Positions 20,913-31,970 are shown, counted from the stretch's first letter. The stretch: DNA of 64,000 nt from Prorocentrum cordatum (GCA_963575745.1 CAUYUJ010003419.1:10001-74000); one strand, 5' to 3'. Notes: generated from the sequence alone by a model not told the origin. Numbers and translations: made by a program.

Positions 20913-21985
20913 ATGAGCTTTATCGTCGGTTGCGACTCAGGAGACCGATTGCCAGGCGGTCAGCCCGAGATGAAGCTGGACCCCGAGACGAGGGAGGCCG
21001 AGCGCATGCAGACCAGGGCCTTGAGTCGCTACAAGCGCGTCCTGGGGAGGCGCGCCCGCAGCTGGGCGCCAAACCCCAGCAACCCCAACCACTACGAGGA
21101 CGAGGGCGAGTGGAGGGAGAAGTGCGTGCCCTACATCTTCCGCGTGCTGGGCCTGCCGACGCACGTCGCCACAGGCCTCGCCCAGGACTTCGACAGGCGC
21201 ATGCGCGCGGCCCGCGAGGTGCGTTCCTCTGCATGGCGGCGCGGGGGCCCTGGTCGTTTGGAGATGGTGCGTCTCCTTCACCAGCTGGGCCTCATCGATC
21301 ATGACGGATGGGTGGAAGAAGTACACAGGACGGTGGACAACTACCACGAGTCCAGGAGGTGGCTGGAGGAGCACGGGGATTACAGCAGGCCCCTGCCAGG
21401 AGCCCCCATCGCGTTCGCAGGGGAGGGCCCCGGGGGCGACGGGCTCGAGGGCGCTGCTCGCGGCAGCTCGGGCCTCGCTCCTGAGCCGCAGGCACCAGCC
21501 ACGTGTGCAGCCCTTCCCCACGCTTCGCCCACGGGGGAGTGGAGCGCCATCGGCGTCGGCGAAGCGGGAGTGCGTCGAACCCTGCAGCGCCTGAGCCGTG
21601 GATGGCCCCCACACCTGCGCTCCCCCGACCTGGGGCAGGACAAAGCAGAGTGGATGGACCTGTGCACCCACTACGCCTACGCGCACCTCAGCAAGTACGA
21701 GAGCGACGACGGCGACCAACCAGAGCCCCGAGACACTGCAGGAGACGGATCCGCAGGGGGTGGACTGGGAGCCGCATCTGCGGCGGGGGTCAGCGTGATC
21801 ACAATCCAGCCCCCCGTCTGCTCCTTTGCAGCGCTCGCGGCAGCTGCAGCAGGGAGCGGCTCTGGCACCAGCTCTCCCCAAGCACCAGGAGGAGCAGCAG
21901 CATCAGCATCAGTGACGGGGGTCGGAAGGGGAGCCGCATCTGCGGAGGGTATCAGCGTGATCCCACTCCAACCCTCACAGGCAGC
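20913..21985 (+). CDS. LINE-A extra segment between endonuclease and RT, unknown
   Basis: After the TAA at 20901 the same frame stays open to 22046. It encodes a mixed, partly helical protein: an Arg-rich stretch (RALSRYKRVLGRRARSW), EKCVPYIFRVLGLPTHVATG, and DHDGWVEEVHRTVDNYHESR. Pro/Ala/Gly-rich repeats follow, including two copies of GAASA(A/E)G(V/I)SVI about 172 bp apart. LINE-B has no counterpart of this composition in the same place. It may be lineage-specific ORF2 sequence, captured host sequence, or a filler from recombination. No domain is recognised. Confidence 0.4.
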
Positions 21986-23690
21986 GGCTGCGCGGCCGCG
22001 GACCTCAGCGACGAGCTCCTCGAGGCCGCCGTCGACTTCGGCATGAAGGGTGAGGAGCTCGGCGGATGGCCTGACGTCATCACCGGCTCGCTGGTGGTCA
22101 TGCTGCCCAAGCCCCAAGGCGGCGTTCGGCCCATAGGGCTGCTCGGCTGGCTTCTTCGCCTGTGGAGCCGAGTTCAGCAGCCCGAGGCGCGGCGATGGGA
22201 CGCGCAGATCGACCCAGGCGTCGCCGGTACATTTTGGGGCGGCCGCGGGCGCGCGGCCGAGGAGGCCGTCTGGTGGCAAGCGCTGCGGTCGGAAGCGGCA
22301 CATGCGCGAGGTGAGGGCGCTTCGGCGGCGCTCATCGACCTCTGGAAGGCGTGCGAGCTCGTCGACCTGGCCATCATCCAGGATCGCGGCATCCTCGCGG
22401 GCTACCCGATGGGGGCTGCTTGGCATGGCCCTCACCATGTATGCAGGCGAGCGGCGGTCCATGCTCGACGGCAGCGTCTCAGAGGCCTTCCTGCTGGACG
22501 CGGGCCTCATCGCGGGCTGCTCGCACGCGGGGCGGCTACTCAAATGCGGCCTGCTCGTGCTGGCCGACGAGCACGCGAGGCTCTGGCGGGTATTGGAGCC
22601 GAGGGTCACCCTTGCGATCATGTTCGGCGATTGCTGTGTTGGGTTTCATGGCCCAATGGCGCAGGTTGCCGCATGCGTGGCGCAGGCCACCAAGGCAGTG
22701 GCTGCTCAGTTGGAGGCGCTGGGCTGTAAGGTATCCGAGGCGAAGAGCGAGCTGCGCGCGAGCTCGCCCGCGCTGGCCTCCATGGTCGCCAAGCAGATGG
22801 GCGGCGTGGCCTTTCCCATCGCGGACTCGGTCAAGAACCTGGGGGTGGACTACTGCCTAGACGGCCAGGCCTTCGTGGTTCTGGAGATGCGGCACACGAA
22901 GGCAGCAGCCCAGCTGCAAAGGCTGCACGCCATCCGTTCGCAGGAGACTCCAGCTGCGGCGCGAGTGGCCAACACTGGGCTGCGGCCAGCTACTCGCTAC
23001 GGCCTGAGCGTGGTCGGCTGGCCCTCTTCTCAGCTCAACAAGTGGAGGGGTCAGGTGCCGTGCACCACGGCAGGGGGCCAGGCAAGAGCCTCAGCCTCAG
23101 CTTCCCCCTCAGGAAGCGGTTCGCCAGCGACCCGCTACTTGACCACGTGGCGCTCCCCATCGTGGCCTGGGCCAAGGCGGTGCAGTTCAACTCCGACCGC
23201 AGGGGCCTGAGGGCCACGGGCAGCGCCTTCGCGGGTGCAACCGCTATGCTGGCCAAGGAGGGCCCTGAGGCGCTGGCGGGAAGGGGGCCCGCAGCCGCAT
23301 GCGTGCTAGCCTGCCACCGCCTGGGTTGGACAGCTACGCGGCCAGGACTCATCATCAACGACCTGCAGCAGCAGCTGGACCTGAGGATCCTGGGCGCCTC
23401 CACTCTCAGCAAGCACATAGCCGCGGGCCACGAGCGGCTACTCTGGCGCGCGGCGGGTCAGCACGCAGGCCTGGAACCCCTTGCGGGGGGAGGGGCCCTG
23501 TCCAGCATTCGGCGCATCCTCCACCGCAAGAGGTTGAGCAAGCAGACGGCCAAGCAGATGGGCTCTGCCAAGAATGCGCCGGTGGGCTGCCTGTGTGGCC
23601 CGTGGCCAGAAGGCTCGCTGAGGACAGGCCGCTGGCATCATCCCCGTGGTGCCCCAGAGGTTGCCCAGCGCATGGCGCGGTGCGGCACCT
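21985..23690 (+). pseudogene. LINE-A reverse transcriptase domain, frameshifted
   Basis: Enters the RT at SDELLEAAVDF and PKPQGGVRPIGLL (frame of 22000). Motif A is ALIDLWKACELVD, keeping its Asp. At a five-G run (about 22408-22413) the frame shifts and continues with GERRSMLDGSVSEAFLLDAG, motif B LIAGCSHAGRLLKC, and motif C IMFGDCCVG near 22618. The second Asp of the YxDD box is replaced by Cys. The thumb continues (VKNLGVDYCLDG), with further shifts near 23065 and 23680. The enzyme should be inactive by both frame and motif C. Confidence 0.7.
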
Positions 23691-24405
23691 TGCCTGGCAG
23701 TGCCCTGCAACCGAGCTCGGTCGCGCAGAGTGGATGGCAAGCGAAGGCGCCAACGAGAGGCGGCCGCCAGACGACATCCACTTCGGTACCATCGTCGCGA
23801 TGGCCAGCCTCAGCGGCGACGAGGACCCGCTCTGGTCCCGAGCGCTGGCCCCAGAGCACAGGCGCTCCCTCCCGCTGCCCACGCAGTCCATGGAGGCGCG
23901 CAAAGAGGGACGCTCCGACTTGGTGGGGCAGCCGCTCGCGGGCGACCTGTTCACGGATGGCGGCGTCCTGGGCCCGACCCTCGTGTCAGCTCGGGGCGGC
24001 TGGGCTGTGGTCGTCATGGGGCCCGACGCCGAGGCGGTCAGCCTCTTCGGACCGCTGCCCTGGCCATGCCCGCAGGAGTCGGGCGCAGCAGAACTCGCAG
24101 CGGCCATCGAGGGCATCCAGGGCTGCCTCCCCCCTGTGCGCATTTTCACTGACTGCCGGCTGCTCGTGGACGGCTTCGCCGCAGGCAAGGCTTGGTGCCT
24201 GCAGTGGCAGCGCCCCTACCGCGAGCTGCGGGTCAGGTTCTGGGACGCCATCGACAACGTCGGCATCGACAGCGTCTCCACTCACAAGGTGAAGGCCCAC
24301 GCGACGCTGGCGGACGCACAGGCGGAGCGCATCGCGGCATGGCAGCGCAAGGACAATCACAGCGCAGATGCGCGGGCCGTCCCTAGAATGGCGTTCTTTA
24401 CGTGA
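23690..24405 (+). pseudogene. LINE-A RNase H domain
   Basis: A linker with RHLAWQCP leads to an RNase H fold: LFTDGG (first Asp near 23956), AAELAAA (Glu near 24090), IFTDCRLLVDG (Asp near 24150), THKVKAH, and DNHSADARA (last Asp near 24366). The DEDD set is complete. RNase H removes the RNA strand during cDNA synthesis. The frame is continuous from about 23690 but not with the preceding RT frame. Confidence 0.7.
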
Positions 24406-24553
24406 TCGGAGCCGTCGCCAGGATCGGCTGGTGCAAAAGGTCTGTCGCTGGTTGGGGGCAGCGATGCAGGAAGGCGACGCCGAGCTGACTGCCGAAGACG
24501 GCCATGATGGGCCTGGTCTCGCAGCCGTACGGTGCGATTGACATGGGTGCAAG

Positions 24554-25228
24554 ATGCGGTGGCGCAGTCACTGCAATTTCCCAGATTGCCCACGCAGGGC
24601 GCGCGGGCGACGCGGCACGTGGCTCGAAGTCGGCACCGACACCCTCTGGGCATGCCAGGAGTGCGCTGGCCGAGGCGAGGCGATCGCAGGCTCATGGACA
24701 TGGGGTTCAGAAGGTGGCTCGGGCTCGGTAGCGGCTGGCGCGGCGCTGCCCACGGCCTGCGCGGCGGTGCTCTCCAGCCAGGCCAACGGCGCGCAGGGGT
24801 CCGACGTCGGCGACGCTGGACCCGCAGATGGTGGTGGCGGCGGGGCTGCTGGCAGCGGCGACGCGGCGCGGGCGCCTCCCGCGCCTCTCGCCCCACCGGT
24901 GGCGAAGGCCGCGGCGATGCCGCCGCCGCAGCTGCCGCCGTGGCGGGGGTTCGACGCGCACGACCCCCACGACCTCTGGCGCGCAGGGAACCACCTCTCC
25001 TGCGTCAAGTGCGGCTACTGGACCCAGAGTCGGAGGATGGCGGGCCTCGCGGTGGAGTGCCCGAAGGCCCCCAAGAACGACAGGCAGAAGGCGGCGCTCA
25101 GCCGCCTCAAGCGAAGCCTGCAGCCAGCGGGTACTGGAGGCATCGGCGACCCTGAACCCCTTTTCGGCGAATTTGGAGGCGCGTGGGCGGCGGCTGGCCT
25201 AGCAGCATCGCAGTGGCCTCCCTTTTAG
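24554..25228 (+). CDS. LINE-A C-terminal zinc-finger region
   Basis: The frame reads CNFPDCPRRARG, then WACQECAGRGE, a Gly/Ala-rich spacer, and HLSCVKCGYWTQ...ECPKAPKNDRQKAALSRLKR. It ends at TAG 25226-25228. The CxxC pairs resemble the cysteine-rich tail of LINE-B (LCVNCGAAGF). Such tails may bind RNA or target DNA. It is out of frame with the RNase H. Confidence 0.5.
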   Translation: MRWRSHCNFPDCPRRARGRRGTWLEVGTDTLWACQECAGRGEAIAGSWTWGSEGGSGSVAAGAALPTACAAVLSSQANGAQGSDVGDAGPADGGGGGAAGSGDAARAPPAPLAPPVAKAAAMPPPQLPPWRGFDAHDPHDLWRAGNHLSCVKCGYWTQSRRMAGLAVECPKAPKNDRQKAALSRLKRSLQPAGTGGIGDPEPLFGEFGGAWAAAGLAASQWPPF

Positions 25229-25896
25229 CTGTTGCCCGCTCTGTCTCTCGCCGCCTGTCGGCATTCTGCCCGCCCTTGGCGGCGCGCTCGCTGTCTGCTC
25301 GTGCTAGCTCGGTGCTCTGTGCATGGCTGTCGCTCGAGCGGAAGCTGAACCAGGTGCGTAGATTCACCCACGCACGGGATCGGGCTCCGCGCCAGGGGGC
25401 AGCAATCAATCCGCGGAGTGGCCATGTGCCAGAGGACGTGTTGCTGCCGCGGAGTGCCTGCGCCCCAGGCGCATACGTTTCATGTAGCTGCTGGCGCGCT
25501 TCGGCGCGGCGGCCCGCGCAGCTGCTGCGCTCCAGCCCGATCTGTGCTCTGTGCCGCCTGTCGGAGGCTGAACGATGGTGGTCGGCGCACCGACCGCCAT
25601 GTTCGCCTCCGAAGGCCACCGCAGTGCAAGCCGTCTCAGCGTGAGGCCAGGGCCTGGGGACCTTTGCACTGTGGTGGCACTTCGAGCCGTTGCGGGCTGA
25701 GTTGCCGTGAGTGCTGCAAGCCTTGCCTACCGCCTGCCTCTGGCTGGGGCGGTTGGCGTGGCCTTAGGCTTTCAGGTGAGTCTGCGAGTGTGCCTAGGGC
25801 ACGGGTCGGGCCTTGCGACCGCAGCGCCAGAGGGAAAGACCAAGGCTTCGGAAGGCTGTAACGAGCGGGGAGCTCCAGACCTTCTCAGGCGCGCGG
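25229..25896 (+). other. LINE-A 3' untranslated region
   Basis: Unique GC-rich sequence with no supported ORF, ending in CAGGCGCGCGG immediately before ATC repeats at 25897. No poly(A) is present, so the element either lacks one or uses the simple repeat as its 3' junction. Confidence 0.5.
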
Positions 25897-25931
<35 letters not shown>

Positions 25932-26135
25932 AATCGTCATCGTCATCCTCATCGTCATCAATATCATTACCACCGTTATCACCATCACCATCATCATCGT
26001 CTTCATCATCATTTTCATCATCACCTTCATCCTGGTCATCATCATCATCATCAGCATCATCAGCATCATCATCATCATCATCATCATCATTATCATCATC
26101 CGCATCATCAGCATCATCACCATCATAACCATCAT
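25897..26135. repeat. (ATC)n microsatellite, 3' flank of LINE-A
   Basis: ATC/CAT units in the same orientation as the tract ending at 18552. 26136-26743 holds no supported gene. Confidence 0.9.
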
Positions 26136-26743
26136 CGTCGTCGGTCTTGTTTGGTTTTGCATGGAATTTGGTGGCCCCTCCAGCTGGTGTGGGACTCATC
26201 ATCGTCGCTTTCCTGTGCTTCGCCCTCCTGCCCCTCCTCGCCCTCCTCGTTTCCGTCCCCGCCGCCGCTCCCCCCATAGGGCGTCAAGCGTTTTCCAGGG
26301 GCGCCCGGGAGGTCCCCCCAAGAGGGGGCCGGGAGGCGCTCGCGAGGTGCAGGACCCCTGCAGGTCCCCGATCCTCGACGGCGGCGGCCCCTTGAGGGCT
26401 TTCAAGCACTTTCACGGGGGGGCGCTCGAGAGGGGTCTTAGGAGGCGCTCTCGGAGTCCAGGATGCCAGGCCCTCTCGACCTTCGGCGGCGGCGACGGCC
26501 ACGGCGACGACGACGGTTCTGACGGCGGCGGCAACGACGGCGCCGACGACGGGCGGCGCGCATCGGGGGCGGGCGCGAGGAGGGTGGCCTCTCGAGAAGG
26601 CCGGGCGCTTCAGAGGGCTTCGGGGGACTTCTACAAGAAGGCCTCGTGGATGACGGGGGGGGGGATCCTGAGAAGCCCCCCCCCAGATTTTCTCAGAAGG
26701 CTCCCCCACCCCCCCACCCAGAGATCCGAGACCTTGATTCTGC

Positions 26744-27033
26744 CAAGTCAGAGTGAGGGGGCCGAGCGGTCATTCCTTGTCCCTGGGTGCGTGGCTGAAG
26801 TGAGATTCCGCGGTGCGGATTCGTGTTGTTGTTGTTTTTGTTGTTGTTGTTGTTTGTTTGTTTGTTTGTTTGTTTGTTTGTTTGTTTGTTTGTGTCTTTG
26901 TTTGTTTGTTTGTTTGTTTGTTTGTTTGGTTGGTTGTTGTTGGTGTTGTTGGTGTTGTTGGTGTTGTTGGTGTTGGTGTTGTTGTTGTTGGTGTTGTTGT
27001 TGTTGTTGGTGGTGGTGTTGTTGTTGTTGTTGT

Positions 27034-27067
<34 letters not shown>

Positions 27068-27822
27068 GTTGCTGTTTGTTGTTGTTTGTTGTCGTCGTCC
27101 CACCCGCAACCCGCCCCGCGACCCACCCGCGACCCACCCCGCGACCCACCCGCGACCCACCAGCGACCCACCCGCGACCCACCCGCGACCCACCCGCGAC
27201 CCACCCCGCGACCCACCCCGCGACCCACCCTGCGACCCACCCTGCGACCCACCCGCGACCCACCCGCGACCCACCCCGCGACCCACCCCGCGGCCCACCC
27301 CGCGACCCACCCGCGACCCACCCGCGACCCACCCCGCGACCCGCCCGCGGCCCACCCCGCGACCCACCCGCGACCCGCCCGCGACCCACCCGCGACCCAC
27401 CCGCGACCCACCCGCGACTCACCCCGCGACCCACCCGCGACCCACCTTCGACCCAAACCACGTTCAAGGTACAAACCAACATTTTCGGCGCCTGCGGCGG
27501 GCTTTTTTTGCATTCCTTCCAGGTGGAGAGCCCGCGACCCACCCCGCGATCAACTCGCGACCAACCCGCGACCCAAACCACGTTCAGGGTACAAACCACA
27601 TTTTCGGCGCCTGCGGCGGGCATCTTTTGAATCGTTCTAGGTGGAGAGACCGCGGCCCACCCGCGACCACGTTCAGGGTACAAACCAATTTTTTCGGCGC
27701 CTGCGGCGAGCATCTTTTGCATTCGTTCCTGGTGGAGAACCCGCGGCCCACCCGCGACCCAAACCACGTTCAGTGTACAAACCAATTTTTTCGGCGCCTG
27801 CGGCGGGCTGCTTTTGCAGGAG
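26744..27822 (+). repeat. Composite repeat A, copy 1 (with 11-bp CGCGACCCACC array)
   Basis: In order: a unique head (GTCAGAGTGAGGGGGCCGA ... CCCTGGGTGCGTGGCT), a TTG/GTTT tract (26825-27090), TGTCGTCGTCCCACC, an 11-bp array of CGCGACCCACC units (about 27105-27440), then about four spaced copies of an 85-120-bp block containing TTTTCGGCGCCTGCGGCGGGC. The same components in the same order, shorter and reverse-complemented, make up 57590-57958. Non-coding; Arg-Asp-Pro-Pro-type frames come from the array. Confidence 0.75.
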
Positions 27823-28275
27823 GACGAGGAGGGGGAGGAGGAGGAGGAGGAGGAGGAGGAGGAGGAGGAGGAGCAGCAGCAGCAGCAGCAGCAGGAGGAG
27901 GAGGAGCAGCAGCAGCAGGAGGAGGAGGAGGAGGAGGGAGGGGACGACGACGATGACGTCGACGACGACGACGACGACGAAAAGGAGGAGGGTGGAGGAT
28001 CGGGAGGGGGGGAAGAGGAGGAGGACGACGAGGAGGAACATGACGACAATGGGAGGACGATGATGGAAGGACGAGGGGGGGAGAGGGAGGACGAGGAAGA
28101 AGCGGAGGAGGAGGAGGAGGAGGACGAGGTGGAGGAGGAGGACGACGATGACGATGAGAACGAGGACGAGGACGAGGAAGAGGAGGAGGAGTAGGAGGCG
28201 GAGGAGGAGGAGGAGAGGAGGAGGAGGAGGAGGAGGAGGAGGAGGAGGAGGAGGAGGAGGAGGAGGAGGAGGAGC
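27823..28275. repeat. (GGA)n / (GAC)n microsatellite
   Basis: GGA, GCA and GACGAC units, giving Glu/Asp-rich frames. The unique island 28276-28420 reads AIDKEGGGHEVRRLDNARVA but has no convincing exon borders. Confidence 0.85.
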
Positions 28276-28419
28276 GCCATCGACAAGGAAGGTGGGGGCC
28301 ACGAGGTCCGCCGGCTTGACAACGCCCGCGTCGCCCGCGCCCGCCCCCTCACTCTTATCCGCAATTGCGGGATGCTATATACCCAGAACTCCTCGGGTCC
28401 TGAAAAAGCCACGGCGGGA

Positions 28420-28760
28420 ACTTTCCCCTACCTTCGGCTTTTGAGGGCACCGGGCCTCTCGACCGCACCAGGGATGAGACTGGGAAGGGATCGAGACCGT
28501 CGGGGGGCGAAGTTGTGGAAAAATCATGACAACGGAGGAGGAGGAGGAGGAGGAGGAGGAGGAGGAGGAGAGGAGAGGAGGAGGAGGAGGAGGAGGAGGA
28601 GGAGGAGCAAGAGGAGAGAGGAGGAGCAAGAGGAGCAGGAGGAGCAGGAGGAGGAGGAGGAGGAGGAGAGGAGGAGGAGGAGGAGGAGGAGGAGGAGGAG
28701 GAGGAGGAGGAGGAGGAGGAGGAGGAGGAGGGAGGAGGAGGAGGAGGAAGAGGGGTCCCA
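28420..28760. repeat. Family B fragment (minus) followed by (GGA)n
   Basis: 28440-28530 reads, in reverse, the family B words (GTCATGATTTTTCCACAAC, GGTCTCGATCCCTTCCC). 28530-28760 is GGA repeat. 28761-29587 is unique GC-rich sequence with a small CTGGCTGAGTCC-type repetition near 29240-29310 and no supported gene. Confidence 0.5.
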
Positions 28761-29587
28761 GGACGCCCCGACCCTTGCCCCACGGCGGGCCTCTCGAAGC
28801 CTGAGTATCAATGTTTGACGGCCCCGGGGCCCCAGGGCCTGGCGAGACGGCCCCCCCCGAGGCCGCCTAGGAAGGCCAGCGTGTGTTGGCCCCCCACTCG
28901 GCAGGCTGCGGGGGTCCGCTGCGGGAGGCCGGGCCCCCGACCCGCCTCGCGCGCCCTGCATGCCGCGGCCGCCGTGCCCCACGGGGCTTCGGTGCCCCCG
29001 GAGTATCGCATCTGGCGTCCTCGGCGCATGACCACCGACTGCATGCTGCGGGCGCCAGGCACCTAGGAGCCGGGTGCCCCCTGGGCATCCCGCCTCGCGT
29101 GCCCGGGTGGGGATCGCTCGAGGCAAAAAAATGATGTTCAAGAGGTCAGCCCCCCCTCGCTGGGATGCAACTCCTGGGAGGTTGAATTCAGCATCGGCGC
29201 TGGTATATCCTGGGGCAAAGCCAAACTAGTCCAGCCTAGTTCCGTTTAGCCTGGCTCGATCTGGCTGATTCCCGCTCCGTCTGGCTGAGTCCAGCTCAGT
29301 CCCGCGCGTAATCCTGCCTGGGTGCCCCCTGAATCGGGCTTTGTGGACCTCATCATTGTTCCTGCGATAACCTCTGCGTGCCGCCACGACTTAGGATTCC
29401 ATCATGAGCCCCTCCCTTGTTGACCGCACCCATTCAGGTCTTGCGCCGACGGCCGCAGGAGACTGCCGAAGATCCTCAGAAGACCGCCGAAAGCCGCCCG
29501 AGGGCCGCCGAAGACGGCCCAGGAGCCATGGGTGACCGGCGGCAGCGGCACGTGGCCGAACGCGTATAACGTGACGACGCCGTGCAG

Positions 29588-29705
29588 GACACCAACGTGG
29601 GCCGGGGCTTCGGCTTCCTCGTCTTCTCCGACGAGGCCTCCGCCCTGGCGGCCCTGGAGCGGCTGCGCGGGGCCGAGGTGGACGGCCGGAAAGTCAGGAG
29701 CTGCC
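29588..29705 (+). CDS. RRM domain, second-half exon (RNP-1)
   Basis: Follows GTGCAG and reads DTNVGRGFGFLVFSDEASAL then AALERLRGAEVDGRKV. That is the loop, beta3 with a clear RNP-1 octapeptide (RGFGFLVF), helix 2 and beta4 of an RRM. It begins in phase 0, as needed to continue VARHK at 17500. The 3' border is unclear; the frame runs into Arg codons and a TCC tract. Together with 17366-17500 it gives one complete, well-proportioned RRM. Alternatively the two halves could be unrelated exon remnants, like the decayed copies at 15 kb. Confidence 0.6.
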
Positions 29706-29749
29706 GCCGCCGCCCGCCCGCCCTGCTGCTGCCGCATGCTGCGGCCCTC

Positions 29750-30399
29750 CTCCTCCTCTTCCTCCTCCTCCTCCTCCTCCTCCTCCTTCTCCTCCTCCTC
29801 CTCCTCCTCCTCCTCGTCGTTCCCCTTGTCTCATCCTCCCCCGTCCTCCTCCTTATTCCCCCTTGTCACCTATTCCGCCTCTACCCTCCTCCTCCTCCTC
29901 CTCATCCTTCTCCTCCTCGTCCTCCTCCTCCTCCTCGTCCTTCCTACCCCCGTCCTCCTCGTCGGATCTCCCCCTCTCCTCTCCTGGGCAGCCCTCATTC
30001 CCTTGTTTCCTTCTCCTCCTCCGACTTCATTCTCCTTTCTCCTCCTCCTCCTCCTACTCGTCCTACTCATCCTCTTCCCTCCCCCTTGTCTCCTCCTCGT
30101 CGTCGTCGTCGTCCTCCTCCTCCTCCTCCTCCGCGAGTGGCCGAGGTTCGAGGGCCAGAGTCGGAGTCGAGATCATCGAGGTTTCTGGGAGGGGCGTGGG
30201 CCTGCTGAGTGAGGGAGGGGAGGGCCAGGGAAAGGGGACGGGCAGGGGGGGGGGGAGGAGGGGGAGGATGGGGGAGGGGGAGGATGGGGGAGGAGGAGGG
30301 GAGGAGGAGGAGGAGGAGGAGGAGGAGGAGGAGGAGGAGGAGGAGGAGGAGGAGGAGGAGGAGGAGGAGGAGGAGCAGCAGGGGGAGGAGGAGGGGGAG

Positions 30400-30431
<32 letters not shown>

Positions 30432-30500
30432 GGAGGAGAAAATTGAGGAGGAGGAGGAGGAGAAGAACATTGAGGAGGAGGAGGAAATTGAGGAGGATAA
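29750..30500. repeat. (TCC)n then (GGA)n, inverted purine/pyrimidine tracts
   Basis: TCC units at 29750-30130 and GGA units at 30240-30500, about 110 bp apart and complementary, so a very large hairpin is possible. 30501-31279 is unique, contains part of a repeat shared with about 37340-37450 (GGTGCGCTCGCGCC, CTGACATCCTATCC), and has no supported gene. Confidence 0.8.
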
Positions 30501-31279
30501 TTCCCAAGCCTGATGGATATCAAGATCGATCTTAAGAACTGGGGCGACCAACAGAAACGCATCTGGGGAATTGGACAGTTACCTCACGCCGGGGTGCCGC
30601 GAAGCTCGGGGGCTTGTACTCAGCAGCGGGGAGCCCATGTGGAGGGCCAGCATGTTTGGGGCGCCGCGCCCTCGGGGCTTCTTGGGGGAGGGGACGGGGA
30701 CAGGGAGAGGGAGGAGGTCAAGCGAGGTGCGCTCGCGCCGTATCTGACATCCTATCCTTTCCATCCGTCCCTCCCCATTGCGCTGATTTTCTTCCATTTT
30801 GGAGGAAGCCGTACCCATACATACCGCTACCCTTCCCTCGTGTTTCCCGTCTTCGGTCTCCTGGGAGGCCCCCGCCGCCACCGCTGGATTCGCCACGAAA
30901 TTCCTGTCAGAACGCACCCTGGGAGGGGTTCGGATTGGACCTGGCTGGAGTTCTCCGCCAGGCGCCGCCAGACTGGACCTGGCTCCACTTCTCCACGGGC
31001 CCAGTGCTTCCAGGAGCGGTCTGGCTGGCGGCGCTGAGCCGCGCGAGCGGCGCACGCGCGGGAGTCAGGTTTTGCAAGCGACCCCCTTGCGGGCCAAATG
31101 CGTGCAAACGCGCGACGCCTCTTGGCTCGCCGCTCACAGGCGGGCAAGCTGCCCACCAGACGCCGGCCCGCATGGGCAGACCTGCTGCCCTTGCGCCTTC
31201 TGTGCCTGTCATACCGATCTCCAGCACGCACGCGCATCTCTACATGCGGGGCGTCGCGCAGCGCCCCTGCTTCCCGGAA

Positions 31280-31970
31280 CAGGAGGAGGAGGAGGAGGAG
31301 GAGGTGGAGGAGGAGGTGGAGGAGGAGGAGGAGGGGAGGAGAAGGAGGAGGGGAGAGGGAGGAGGAGGAGGAGGAGGGAGGAGGAGAGGAGGAGGAGGAG
31401 GAGGAGGAGGAGGAGGAGGAGGAGGAGGAGGAGGAGGAGGAGCGAGGAGGAGGAGGAGGAGGAGGAGGAGGAGGACGCCGGGCGTCGGCGCACCCGCGCT
31501 TGTCTGAGCGCGCGCTCGCACTGCGCTCCTGCGATACGGGGCCTGCGCGCCCCCTGCGCGCCCCCCTATGCGCGCCGCGGCGCGCCATGGCCTCCCCGTG
31601 CGCCCCCCGCGCGCTTTTGTACGCCGCACTCTGCGCGTCGCTTCGCGCCTCGGCGCGCGCGCCTCGGCGTTTTTCGGCGCGCGGCGGCGCGTCCCTGGCA
31701 CTTCGCCACGCCGCCGCGTCGAGCCTGCGCGCCTCGCGCGAGCCTGCGCACGCCGCCGCGTCCCTGCACGATGTGTGCTCGGCGTGTGCGTGTGCTCACG
31801 TCCGCGTCTCTTCGCGCTTCCAGGCACCAGCGTGCCACCGAGTGGCTGCGCGCCTGCGCACGCTGTCGCGTTTTCCGCGCATCTGTGCACACCCGCGCGC
31901 GCGCGCGCGTCTGCGCACCAGGGGACCCCTCGTTCGCACGCAGGCGCACTTTCGCACGCCTTCTTGCACT
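31280..31970. repeat. (GGA)n followed by CpG-rich GCGC block
   Basis: GGA tract to about 31480, then nearly 500 bp of GCGCGCC, CTGCGCACG and CTTCGCGC words with extreme CpG content. The Ala/Arg-rich frames seen on both strands are composition artefacts. Confidence 0.7.

Larger units (their letters stand above)
18553..25896 (+). mobile_element. LINE-A: decayed SL-headed non-LTR retrotransposon
   Basis: A 7.3-kb element bounded by CAT repeats on both sides. Order: SL relict, about 190-bp leader, RGG/zinc-finger ORF1, AP-type endonuclease, an extra 1.1-kb segment, reverse transcriptase, RNase H, C-terminal zinc finger, 3' UTR. The reading frame shifts at least six times and is stopped at 20901, several shifts lying in G homopolymers. 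The order matches LINE-B at 43802, to which it is a distant relative. Either it is a dead copy or part of the damage is homopolymer error in the assembly. The FGDC catalytic box argues that it is inactive regardless. Confidence 0.85.
17501..29587 (+). other. Putative 12-kb GC-AG intron containing LINE-A
   Basis: Runs from GCGACC after the RNP-2 exon to GTGCAG before the RNP-1 exon. GC-AG introns are established in dinoflagellates. The interval carries TCC and CAT microsatellites, the whole of LINE-A, repeat family A and GGA tracts, with no other convincing + strand host exon. The inference rests on both halves being on one strand, in one phase, and supplying complementary parts of one fold. 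Transcript data are needed to confirm it. Confidence 0.45.

Noticed and set aside
18665-24552. Minus-strand frames of 150-300 codons opposite LINE-A
   Set aside because: Antisense shadows of GC-rich coding DNA; no domains, and the sense strand carries the LINE motifs.
27105-27460. Arg-Asp-Pro-Pro repeat protein
   Set aside because: An 11-bp array open in all frames; the second copy at 57690 has a different length and phase.
30209-30535. Long Glu-, Arg- or Gly-rich open frames over GGA/TCC tracts here and at many other places
   Set aside because: They exist in several frames and both strands at once, because GGA and TCC repeats contain no stop codons.
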